Part shown: piece by piece, positions 18,563 to 26,057 of the stretch | How positions within the stretch are numbered: position 1 is the first letter of the stretch | How the letters are laid out: every line of letters starts with the position of its first letter | DNA from: Kitasatospora cinereorecta | GTDB taxonomy: Bacteria > Actinomycetota > Actinomycetes > Streptomycetales > Streptomycetaceae | NCBI RefSeq assembly: GCF_024172095.1 | Contig: NZ_JAMZDX010000002.1 | Location: forward strand, 868,001 to 932,000 | Direction: 5' to 3' | Length of the DNA stretch: 64,000 nt | The notes under the pieces: model-generated | Told to the model about the DNA's origin: nothing | Database searches by the model: none | The model's input: only the letters and a program-made list of their open reading frames with translations | Program-made: the position numbers and the translations under genes

Positions 18563-18987
18563 CGACTGTCTCCTTGATCTGGTTCGGTGCTCCGGTGCTC
18601 CGTGCTCCGGAACGACATGCGGGTGACGCGCCCACTGCGGCGGCGCCGCGGCCCGGACGCGCCCGCGCAGCAGCGCGAGGGCGCCGCCCGGGCCGGCACG
18701 CGACCTCCGCGTGGCCGTCCGACGGAAGGTCGCCGCGGCCCTCGCGGTAGTGCCGCACCAGCTCCCCACACCCTGCGAGGAGCGACGTCGCGGCATCCGG
18801 AAGTCGCGGTCGCCGCGCCGGCACTGACAGGCCGTCGGGATCCCTCACGGCGTGCGGCGTGCGGTCCGCCCCCGCTGCCGATCATGGCTTCGGGGTCGCG
18901 GCCGCTGACAGGCCATGGACCGGTCATCCGTGACCGGTCGTCACGATAGGCTCCGTGGTCGCACTTACCGCCCAGTAGGGAGTTGGA
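18563..18987. other. Divergent intergenic region of pseudokinase and NACHT genes
   Basis: I see no convincing gene in these 425 bases; open frames here lack ribosome sites and family resemblance. The region holds the promoters of both divergent genes. Its right end carries a perfect 9-bp inverted repeat (18918-18939), described separately, and the ribosome site GGGAG for the NACHT gene. Confidence 0.6.
18918..18939. promoter_or_regulatory. Palindrome upstream of the HTH-NACHT gene, shared with 23333
   Basis: GACCGGTCA and TGACCGGTC are perfect inverted 9-bp arms around TCCG, 48 bases upstream of the NACHT start. The core CCGGTCATCCGTGACCGGT recurs with one change at 23333-23351, upstream of the WXG-like gene. 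The size and symmetry suit a dimeric HTH protein. The NACHT protein itself starts with an XRE-type HTH and is the obvious candidate to bind it. Confidence 0.65.
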
Positions 18988-21459
18988 TTGTCCGGGCCCG
19001 GAGCGACCCTGAAGCGACTGCGTATCGAGGCGGGACTGACGCAGGAGGAGCTGGCCGGCCGGTCCGGCGTCAGCGTCAGCACCATCCGCAGACTCGAGAC
19101 CGGGAGACTCCAGGACCACCGGATGGCGACCCTGCGCCTGCTCGCCGATTCCCTGGGCGTTGCACCCGAGAGCCTGCTGCTGCCGGACCCCCGCACCGAA
19201 CCGCCCTCGCCCGCGGAGGCGGCACCCCCCGCCGGGCCGACGGCCTCCGCGCCTGCCGCCGACCACGTCACCGACACCGCCCTGTTCCAGCAGCCATTCA
19301 AGGTCCACGGCCAACTCGCGGCCGCAGTCGAGAAGCTGGAGCGGGAGGTCAGGCGTCGCTGGCGGCTGGAGGAGGACCACCGCCGGGTGCACGACCCATT
19401 CGCTCTGCCGGTCCAGTGGCGGCAGGCCGATCCGGAACTCGTGGACCACTGGGAGAACATCCGGCGGCTCGGACCCGGCGACGCGCCGCAGCCTCTGGAC
19501 CTTGCCGGCAACCTGGCAGAGGTGGCCGAGGTCTACCGGCGTGTGCCGTCGGGACGGCTGGTCGTCCTCGGCCGCGCCGGGGCGGGCAAGTCCGTGCTGG
19601 CGGTTCGGCTCGTCCTCGACTTGATCGAGAGCGGCTTTCCGCAGGTGCCCGTCCTGTTCAGTCTCGGCGCCTGGTCCCCTGACAGTGCGTCACTCCTGGA
19701 CTGGCTCACGGACCAACTCCTGCGCGACCACCCCTATCTCGCCCAGCAGAGCCCGGACGGTCCCGGGACCCTGGCCGAGGCGCTGATCCACTCCGACGCC
19801 GTGCTGCCCGTACTCGACGGCTTCGACGAGATCGCCGCAGGCCTGCGCGACGCCGCCCTGCGCGAGCTCAACGCCACCTCCACGCCGCTGATCCTGACCA
19901 GCAGGGTCAAGGAACTGGCCGAGGCCGTCCGTACGGCCGGCGCCCCGCTCTCCTGGGCCGCCGGACTCGAACTCGCCGACCTCACCCCCGGCGACGTCGC
20001 GCGCTACCTGCCTCGAACCGTCCGCGCCGTCAACGCCCAGGACGCCCATGACGCTCGGCAGGACGCCCGGCAGGGTGACCGACCCGCGGACCCGCCCACC
20101 GTCCGGCAGCCGGCCGCCCAGGACCGCCACCGCTGGGGCGGCGTCCTGGAAGAACTCGAGCGCGCGGACTCGCCGGCGGGCCGCCGCCTCGCCGACGTCC
20201 TGAGCACACCCCTGATGATCACGCTCGCGCGCACCGTCTACAGCGAGTCGACCGACCGTGACCCCGCCGAGCTCCTCGACGCGACGCGGTTCCCGACCGT
20301 TCATGCGTTGGAAGCGCACCTCCTCGCCGGATTCGTGCCCACCCTCTACCGCCGCCTCGCCCCGCCCCGCACCGTCGTCGGTCGCCGGCGCAGCCCCCGT
20401 ACCCCCGACCCGCAACGCGCCCAGCGCTGGCTCGGCGTTCTCGCCCACGGTCTCCTCACCGCCGATTACAACCACCAGGACCTCGCCTGGTGGCGTATCG
20501 GTGACTCACTGTCCCGCACCTCACGGCTGCTCGCCGTCATGCTCACCAGCGCGGTCTCCGCCTCGGTCGCGACCTGGCTGATGGGCTGGCTCTCCCCGAT
20601 CCCGCCGATCGAGACCCTCCTCCTGGGTCTGCTGCTCGGCCCGGCGGCGGGGCTGGCCTTCGGCTGCGCCCACGCGCTCACCGTCGTCCTGGCCGGTCCC
20701 CGGACCCTCGAACCCGCACGCACCGTGCTACGCCTGCCCGGGAAGCGGCGTGACTCCCCGCGCCCGCCCCTTCGCAGCGTCGCCCTGCGGCTGGCCGCCG
20801 TGCTCGTGAGCGGATTCGTGATGGGCGTCGGCTGCGCCGTCGCCATGAGCACGGAACGCAGCCTGGTCTACCACTTCTCGATCACCGCGCCCCTAGCGAT
20901 GGAAACGCTGCTCGTGAACATGCTGGTGTTCGGCGTGGTGTTCAGCCTCGCGGGCGTCCTCGCATTCGGACTCGTCGCGGCTCTCGAAGTGCCGCTCGAC
21001 ATCGCCTCGGCCGCGAGCCCCGCCACCCTGCTCGCCGAGAACCGGACCGCGGTCGGACGGCAGATCCTGGTGCTCGCCCCACTGCTGACGGTGACGATCG
21101 CCCTGGTGGGGCAGCTCGTGGTCGACCTGCTCCAGGGCACCGTCGGTCCGCTGAACTGGGGCCTTAAGGGCGGCCTCGGGGTCGGCGCCATCGGCGGCGT
21201 CGGCGGCGCCCTCGCCTACGCGGTGGGGTTCACCGCCTGGGGCCAGTGGCTGGTCATGGTGCGCCTCTGGCTGCCGCTGACCGGCCGGCTGCCCTGGGAC
21301 GTGGTGACCTTCCTCGACGACGCCCACCGCCGCGGCGTGCTGCGTCAGGCCGGCGCGGTCTACCAGTTCCGCCACCAGCGCCTCCAGCACCACCTCGCCC
21401 ACCTTCATCGGGGGGCCTCGACCCACTACGCCGAGGCGAGGCTCACCCAGGAGCCGTAG
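18988..21459 (+). CDS. XRE-HTH / NACHT NTPase / multi-pass membrane protein
   Basis: The TTG at 18988 is taken as start: GGGAG lies just upstream and the HTH begins at once. Residues 6-60 are an XRE-type helix-turn-helix (LRIEAGLTQEELAGRSGVSV, TIRRLETG). A Pro/Ala linker (65-95) leads to a NACHT NTPase with Walker A GRAGAGKS (195-202) and Walker B VLPVLDGFDE (272-281); the paired acidic residues are the NACHT signature. TSR (about 312) is a sensor-like arginine. About residues 520-770 contain roughly six hydrophobic segments, and the tail has VYQFRHQRLQHHLA, typical of these proteins. At 823 aa this is a full-length member of a streptomycete family of unknown job. NACHT proteins act in signalling and, in some bacteria, phage defence. 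Membrane anchoring plus HTH is unusual. Confidence 0.88.
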   Translation: MSGPGATLKRLRIEAGLTQEELAGRSGVSVSTIRRLETGRLQDHRMATLRLLADSLGVAPESLLLPDPRTEPPSPAEAAPPAGPTASAPAADHVTDTALFQQPFKVHGQLAAAVEKLEREVRRRWRLEEDHRRVHDPFALPVQWRQADPELVDHWENIRRLGPGDAPQPLDLAGNLAEVAEVYRRVPSGRLVVLGRAGAGKSVLAVRLVLDLIESGFPQVPVLFSLGAWSPDSASLLDWLTDQLLRDHPYLAQQSPDGPGTLAEALIHSDAVLPVLDGFDEIAAGLRDAALRELNATSTPLILTSRVKELAEAVRTAGAPLSWAAGLELADLTPGDVARYLPRTVRAVNAQDAHDARQDARQGDRPADPPTVRQPAAQDRHRWGGVLEELERADSPAGRRLADVLSTPLMITLARTVYSESTDRDPAELLDATRFPTVHALEAHLLAGFVPTLYRRLAPPRTVVGRRRSPRTPDPQRAQRWLGVLAHGLLTADYNHQDLAWWRIGDSLSRTSRLLAVMLTSAVSASVATWLMGWLSPIPPIETLLLGLLLGPAAGLAFGCAHALTVVLAGPRTLEPARTVLRLPGKRRDSPRPPLRSVALRLAAVLVSGFVMGVGCAVAMSTERSLVYHFSITAPLAMETLLVNMLVFGVVFSLAGVLAFGLVAALEVPLDIASAASPATLLAENRTAVGRQILVLAPLLTVTIALVGQLVVDLLQGTVGPLNWGLKGGLGVGAIGGVGGALAYAVGFTAWGQWLVMVRLWLPLTGRLPWDVVTFLDDAHRRGVLRQAGAVYQFRHQRLQHHLAHLHRGASTHYAEARLTQEP

Positions 21460-21580
21460 TGCTTTGCGCCGCATCGCCCCGAGGAATGTCGGCCCCGGGC
21501 GGCAGCTCCGGCATCCCAAGCGGGACAAGAGGCTCAAGCCCCCTCGGCCGCGGGCGCATCGACCGGGAGACTCGTCGGCA

Positions 21581-21636
21581 GCGGCCGTTCTCCCACACGT
21601 CGTTGCTCGACATCTCGAAGCGTGAAGAACGGCCGC
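21581..21636. terminator. Long-loop hairpin between convergent NACHT and WXG-like genes
   Basis: GCGGCCGTTCT (21581-21591) and AGAACGGCCGC (21626-21636) are perfect 11-bp inverted arms with a 34-base loop. The hairpin lies between two converging stop codons (21459 and 21700) and probably ends both transcripts. Confidence 0.7.
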
Positions 21637-21699
21637 GTCACATGCCCCCGGCCCCCGGAGCTCCGCCGGTCGAGTGACCAGCGGCGTCAAGCGTCAGGC

Positions 21700-23172
21700 T
21701 CAGGCGTCCGCGGTGTGGCGGCGCGTGTCCACGGCGGCAGCGTCGGGAAGCCCGACGGTGTCTTCGTCGAGGGCGTCCCGGCTGGGGCGGGAGGTGCCGT
21801 TCGCCTGCGCCGCCGCATCCCGTGCCCGTCCGGCGGCTCCATGGCTGCCCGGGTCGCCCTGGTGCGGCCCCCCGTCTGCCTGGCCGTACGGGGCGGCGCC
21901 AGGTATGCCGGGCGTCTGCGCAGTCGGCCGGCGGTCGAGAGGGCCGTGTTCGGCTCCCTGAGGGCGGGCTCCGAATCCGGCATCGCTCCTCGGCGGAACC
22001 TGGCCGGTGCCGTGGGGGCCTGCCGGGTGCGGGCCGCTCGCCGAGGCTCGCGCCTGCTGCGGGGCGGTGTCCCCCACAGGCCTGTCCGGCGCGTACGGTC
22101 CCGGGGGCCCCACCCGTACCGTTCCGCCACCGCCACCGCCACCGCCACCGCCACCGCCGACGACGAGGAGTCCGGCCGCGTCGGCGTGGTGGGGACCGGG
22201 ATGCGCCCCGCCGGTCGCGGCAGGGCCTGTGCCATGTGTGCCATATGCGGCCATATCACCTGCCACACCTGCGAGTTGGAGCGATTTGGAGAAGGTCGGG
22301 GAGTCCTGCCCGGCCAGGATGCCGTGGATCTGCCGGGCGTGTGAATCCTCCTTCTCGGTGAGGTTCTGGGCCACCTTGTCCATCCCCTCGGCGGTGCCCC
22401 GGAATGAGCCGAGCAGCCGTTTGAGTACCTCGACGCCGATGGTGGTGGCGATCTGTTCGGCTGCGGCGATCACCAGCCTGCCGAACGCGTCCCCCGGATT
22501 GCCCAGGTCCAGGCCCTCGACGACGGTCCGGAAGGAACTGCCGTGGGAGTCGATGTCGTCGGCGTGTCCGCGCAGTTCGAGCGCGCAGGAGGCCAGCTGG
22601 GCCAGGTCGATCCCGAACCCGGCCCCGACACTGCCGGCCGCACCCGGCCCGCCGGCGGGCAGCAGCTGCTTGACGACGGTCTCCACCAGGTCGGCCACCG
22701 GTTGGGCCAGCGCCTGCCCGAGCGCCGACACCGCCTCCTCCAGGACGGTGGACAGGATCTGCCGACCAGCCGCGACGACGGCCGCGGTGCCCTCCGGCCC
22801 GATCAACGAGGAGGCCACCAGTTCACCCTGGGTGGCCACGAGTTGGACCACGGTGGCACCCTTGCAGCCCTCGATCACCAGAGCCGCCGCGTTGAGCGCA
22901 TTGGCGGCGACACCGCAGGCCTCCACCACCAGGCCGGAGTACTTCGAGACGGTTCCCCACAGCTCGGCCAGCCTGTCCGCCGAAGTACCGTGGTAGACCT
23001 CCCTCAGCGCGGTCAGGGCCTTGTCCGCGTCCATCTGGACCGAGTCGATCGCCGAGGCAACTCCTCTGAGCCCGTCCGCGAGCCTGACCAGTTCGTCCTC
23101 GTTCACCCGGGGCCAGTCCAGCCCGACGAGATCGAGTATCCCGGCGAGCTCCGGCGGCAGCTCCAGTCCCAT
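21700..23172 (-). CDS. WXG100/CpnT-like N-terminal domain protein without a visible toxin
   Basis: The ATG at 23170-23172 (MGLELPPELAGILDLVG) follows GGAGGGAGAA. Residues 1-320 are a helical domain of the kind found at the N-terminus of actinobacterial CpnT-like polymorphic toxins (LDWPRVNEDELVRLADGLRG; SADRLAELWGTVSKYSGLVV; ALAQPVADLVETVVKQL). That domain adopts a WXG100-like fold and directs type VII secretion. The rest is low-complexity Pro/Gly/Ala/His sequence, including twelve consecutive glycines, and the protein ends at 490 aa with VDTRRHTADA. No nuclease, ADP-ribosyltransferase, NADase or other toxin domain is visible, and no immunity gene follows. It may be a secreted scaffold or a toxin that lost its effector end. 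Its likely transport system is not in the window. Confidence 0.78.
   Translation of the reverse strand: MGLELPPELAGILDLVGLDWPRVNEDELVRLADGLRGVASAIDSVQMDADKALTALREVYHGTSADRLAELWGTVSKYSGLVVEACGVAANALNAAALVIEGCKGATVVQLVATQGELVASSLIGPEGTAAVVAAGRQILSTVLEEAVSALGQALAQPVADLVETVVKQLLPAGGPGAAGSVGAGFGIDLAQLASCALELRGHADDIDSHGSSFRTVVEGLDLGNPGDAFGRLVIAAAEQIATTIGVEVLKRLLGSFRGTAEGMDKVAQNLTEKEDSHARQIHGILAGQDSPTFSKSLQLAGVAGDMAAYGTHGTGPAATGGAHPGPHHADAAGLLVVGGGGGGGGGGGGTVRVGPPGPYAPDRPVGDTAPQQARASASGPHPAGPHGTGQVPPRSDAGFGARPQGAEHGPLDRRPTAQTPGIPGAAPYGQADGGPHQGDPGSHGAAGRARDAAAQANGTSRPSRDALDEDTVGLPDAAAVDTRRHTADA
22124..22159. repeat. Hexanucleotide repeat encoding a polyglycine tract
   Basis: Six copies of CCGCCA-type hexamers encode twelve glycines in the WXG-like protein (GGC/GGT codons on the minus strand). 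Slippage would add or remove two glycines per unit and keep the frame, so the tract is likely variable in length between strains. Confidence 0.85.
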
Positions 23173-23632
23173 GCTTCTCCCTCCATCTGTCGTACGGCTG
23201 CGCACACAGCGGTGCTGCGGGGCGCTGCGCCGAACCCCGAGGCGACCGCACGGGCACCCCTGCCGGGCTGCGGCGTCCCAGCCAGGCGTTCCGATGGTGG
23301 TGTCTGCGTTGTTCCGGGAACAGGCCGAGACGCCGGTCATCTGTGACCGGTGCTTGCTCCGGACCGCTCGCCGGCGCTCGCAGCCATGGGCGTGGGGCCG
23401 CGCTCGGGTGGCAACGCCGGTTCAGTTCGTTGCCCCGGACCCGTGTTACCGCCGTCCCCTCCTGTCGCAAAGGGCCGACGGGTCGGCCGAAGCGCCGGTC
23501 GCCGGATGGGCACCGGTCACAAGTGGCCGGTCGCTGACCTGGTCGGTGGTCCGGGTCGGCCGACAGCATGACCAGGCATGGCACCCGTTTTCGCGTGCCG
23601 GTCATCAGCCGCATCGAGCAAAGGATTTCGCT
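23173..23632. other. Divergent intergenic region with two palindrome copies
   Basis: This 460-base gap separates the divergent WXG-like and esterase genes. I see no gene in it. It contains a near-exact copy of the NACHT-promoter palindrome at 23333-23350 and a weaker one (CCGGTCA, 4 bases, TGGCCGG) at 23513-23530. Confidence 0.6.
23333..23350. promoter_or_regulatory. Second copy of the NACHT-promoter palindrome
   Basis: CCGGTCATCTGTGACCGG has 7-bp perfect arms and differs from the copy at 18919-18937 by a single loop base; the match extends one more base (T). It lies 161 bases upstream of the WXG-like gene and 283 upstream of the esterase. A related site at 23513-23530 has one arm mismatch. 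The shared motif suggests a common regulator for the NACHT and WXG-like genes. Confidence 0.6.
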
Positions 23633-24745
23633 TTGAAAACATCGAACAGGCCATTCCGGTGGGGCCGGGCCCTGCTCGCTTCCGTCGTCGCCGCCCTGAC
23701 CATGACGGTGATGCCCGCCGCGCACGCCGGTACGCCGGCCCAGCCGCCGATGCCCGACGCGTTCAACCTGACCACCGTCGCGACCGACCCGGCGATCGTG
23801 GCGACGAACACCCCGACGAACTTCGTGATCACGGTGACCACCCCGCAGGTCGCGGGCACCCACCACATCCGGATCATCCTGCCGGCCGACTACTACACCA
23901 ACACCGGCAAGCGCTACCCGGTGCTGTACTTCCTGCACGGGGCCAGCGACAACCCGGCCAACCCCTACCTGGCCTGGCCCGCCGTGCTGGATGCCTCGGC
24001 CCGCTCGTCGATGATCACCGTGGAGCCGGACGGCGGCCTGCGCGGCTGGTATGCGAACTGGCTGGACCAGGGCACGTCCGCCAAGGCGCAGAACTGGGAG
24101 AACTTCCACATCAACCAGGTGATCCCGTTCATCGACGCGGACCTGCGCACCATCCCGGACAAGGCGCACCGGGCGATCGCCGGCCTGTCGATGGGCGGCT
24201 TCGGAGCCATGCACTACGCCCAGGACCATCCCGAGCTGTTCAGCCAGGTCGCGTCCCTGTCCGGCGCGATCGACCTGTCGCGGGACTCGATGGACGTGCG
24301 GATGGCCGCGGTGGGCACCCTGACCAACGGAGCCGGCGTGCTGTGCGGATCGGCCTCGGACCCGACCTGCCCGAGCGGGTTCGGCCCGACGGTGTCCTCG
24401 GACGCGCTGTTCGGCACCCCGTACCCGTTCTCGGTCTTCTACCCGTTCAGTGACGTGCTGTGGAACGCCGCCGATCCGTCCACGCACATGGCGAAGCTGG
24501 CCGGAATGGGCATCTCCATCTACGTCGGCAACGGTGGCGGCAATCCCGTCAACATGGAGTTCTGGGCCGAGTCCGCCTCCGGGCATGTCAAGGCCAACCT
24601 CGACGCGCTGGGCATGCCGTACCACTACGTGGACTACGGCAACGGCGCCGGCTGGGGTGCCTGCGACGGCGGCCACGACGGCAAGTGCTGGGCGGCCGAC
24701 ATGGTCGACTTCGTCCCGCGCCTGGAGGCCGCGTTCGGGGCCTGA
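23633..24745 (+). CDS. Secreted esterase of the antigen 85 / mycolyltransferase-like family
   Basis: The TTG at 23633 (MKTSNRPFRWGR) has AAAGGA about 7 bases upstream; this start gives a proper signal peptide (hydrophobic 12-28, cleavage after AHA near 32). The 370-aa alpha/beta-hydrolase has the oxyanion stretch YFLHGASDNPANPY, the nucleophile elbow GLSMGG (Ser about 186), and WWA-type active-site aromatics replaced by GWYANWLDQ. A late GGHDGKCW holds the probable catalytic His. In streptomycetes, which lack mycolic acids, such proteins act as secreted esterases of unknown substrate. It is monocistronic, and its promoter region contains the palindromes described above. Confidence 0.88.
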   Translation: MKTSNRPFRWGRALLASVVAALTMTVMPAAHAGTPAQPPMPDAFNLTTVATDPAIVATNTPTNFVITVTTPQVAGTHHIRIILPADYYTNTGKRYPVLYFLHGASDNPANPYLAWPAVLDASARSSMITVEPDGGLRGWYANWLDQGTSAKAQNWENFHINQVIPFIDADLRTIPDKAHRAIAGLSMGGFGAMHYAQDHPELFSQVASLSGAIDLSRDSMDVRMAAVGTLTNGAGVLCGSASDPTCPSGFGPTVSSDALFGTPYPFSVFYPFSDVLWNAADPSTHMAKLAGMGISIYVGNGGGNPVNMEFWAESASGHVKANLDALGMPYHYVDYGNGAGWGACDGGHDGKCWAADMVDFVPRLEAAFGA

Positions 24746-25126
24746 GAGGGGCATCCCGTGTGAGGTAGGCGGCATCAGGAAGCCGGTGCGGGGCGGACCT
24801 GGATGGTCCGGGGCGTGCGGGAGCGGACGCCCGCTCGGGCGCGGCGATGCCGATGGCCTTGAGCCGGGCCGTCATCGCGTCGGTGTCCGGCACCGTGGGG
24901 CGGGGGAGCGCAGCGTCGTGGAAGAGGCGGATCATCGCGTCGACGTCGGCCCCACGCCCCGCGGTGCGCGGGCATGTGAGAGGCCATTCTGAACCGGTGA
25001 GCCCGATTCCCGCAGTCGGCTTGGGTCAGGCACCGTCCTGGCGGTCACGTGGACCTTCGGCGGCTTCTACAGTGCCTCGAGGTAGAGCGGGCGGGGACGG
25101 TAGACCAGAAGGGCTGACTCAAGAAC
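24746..25126. other. Intergenic region with a possible decayed coding fragment
   Basis: No intact gene is visible in these 381 bases. On the minus strand, codons from about 24950 to 24845 read GADVDAMIRLFHDAALPRPT and then DTDAMTARLKAIGI, a protein-like stretch without ribosome site, and the frame continues into the esterase gene antisense. It may be a remnant of a lost gene. Confidence 0.35.
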
Positions 25127-25777
25127 GTGGTGCGGATCGAGGAATTGGCGGACCTGAAGTCCGTCCATCAGCGCCAGGCGGCCGTCCTGGCCCTCTGGCG
25201 GTGGCGCGCGCCGATACTCGCGTTTGAATTGGATGCAGAGTGGGGCATCGACCGGTCCGTGCTGGAGTCGCTGTTCCGACTGGCAGCATCACCCGCTGGT
25301 GAACACTCGGATCGCGCATACCGGCGAGTAGTCGCCGAGCTGTGCACAGCCCCGCTCTTCACGTCCGAAGTCGACCCGGACACGGTCCAGCTCTTCCAGT
25401 TGGAGACCATCAGCAACCTGCTGACCTTCGGCGAACTGCTGGACAAGCCTGGCGTGGACGAAGTCGAGCGAGTGGTCGAAGCCTCGGCCGGCCTGGCGAG
25501 CTACCTTGACGGTCTCGTCGAGGACTCCTACTACTCTCATCCCTCGGAGGAAGCCCACCGTCAGTACCTCGCAGACCTGGCGGACCGGGCGGGCGAGGGC
25601 TATTTCGCGTCGCGCCACTTCGCTGTCGAGACCGCCTGTCATGGTGCTCTCGGGGTACTCCCCGGTTCCGCAGGGCTGCTCGACTCGCCGACGGGTCGCA
25701 AGTTGCTCGCGCTCTGCGAGGACTTCGGCGAAGAGCTCGTCACAACGATGCAGTGGCTCCGCAGGACGGGTCACTAG
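25127..25777 (+). CDS. Hypothetical protein resembling DUF416 (YjaG) family
   Basis: The GTG at 25127 (VVRIEELADLKS) opens a 216-aa, mostly helical soluble protein. The ribosome site (AAGGG, about 15 bases upstream) is weak, so the start is uncertain. The layout resembles DUF416: an N-terminal LEELADL-like helix, AVLALWRWRAP, then ETISNLLTFGELLD, ASAGLASYLDGLVE and a long acidic C-terminal helix. The resemblance is moderate and no biochemical role is known for the family. Codon usage is noticeably less GC-biased than in neighbours (for example GAATTG, TTTGAATTGGATGCAGAG), which suggests acquisition by transfer. A large perfect palindrome and a gene fragment follow it. Confidence 0.65.
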   Translation: MVRIEELADLKSVHQRQAAVLALWRWRAPILAFELDAEWGIDRSVLESLFRLAASPAGEHSDRAYRRVVAELCTAPLFTSEVDPDTVQLFQLETISNLLTFGELLDKPGVDEVERVVEASAGLASYLDGLVEDSYYSHPSEEAHRQYLADLADRAGEGYFASRHFAVETACHGALGVLPGSAGLLDSPTGRKLLALCEDFGEELVTTMQWLRRTGH

Positions 25778-25839
25778 CGTCGTGAGCCGGATGGTAGGTG
25801 CGGCAGCCGTGGCGGACGGGTGGCCTGAACGCAGGGCTG

Positions 25840-25980
25840 CTACCGGCGGCGCTGGATGAACAGGCCCGCTTCCGTCTCGGCAAGGACGCCCAGGCTGACC
25901 AGGCGCTTGAGCGCTGCGGAGAGCGATGAGCGGGCACGTGCCGCGATCAGCAGGGCGCTGATCGCGGCACGTGCCCGCTC
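25840..25980 (-). pseudogene. 3' remnant of a winged-helix-like gene
   Basis: On the minus strand this reads ARSSLSAALKRLVSLGVLAE followed by TEAGLFIQRRR and a TAG stop at 25840-25842. That is the end of a winged helix (helix, then a beta-wing such as LVSLGVLAETEAGLF). Upstream it runs straight into the 24-bp palindrome, which codes for a repetitive ARAR/AIS stretch, and beyond it no related sequence or start is seen. It is best read as the tail of a regulator gene whose front was lost, perhaps in the event that formed the palindrome. Confidence 0.4.
25928..25980. terminator. 24-bp perfect palindrome with 5-base loop
   Basis: Arms 25928-25951 and 25957-25980 are perfect inverted copies of 24 bases (beginning GAGCGGGCACGTGCCG) around AGGGC. 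It is by far the most stable hairpin in the window. It lies between the convergent DUF416-like (ends 25777) and VKOR (ends 26058) genes, so it can terminate both. Such perfect arms point to recent inverted duplication or conversion between the arms. Confidence 0.8.
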
Positions 25981-26057
25981 CGGCGGGGGCCTGGTGGGTG
26001 AGTGGGCCCGGAGGGGGCCATGTGTCCGGAACATGCGCCGCCGCAGGTCGGCGCGGT

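Noticed and set aside
18390..18848. Minus-strand frame starting MRDPDGLSVPARRP in the pseudokinase upstream region
   Set aside because: It overlaps the start of the pseudokinase gene in another frame, is Arg/Pro-rich and has no ribosome site; more likely promoter DNA.
24845..24950. Short minus-strand frame with MIRLFHDAALPRPT considered as a gene
   Set aside because: No ribosome site, and the frame runs on into antisense of the esterase gene; listed only as a possible remnant.
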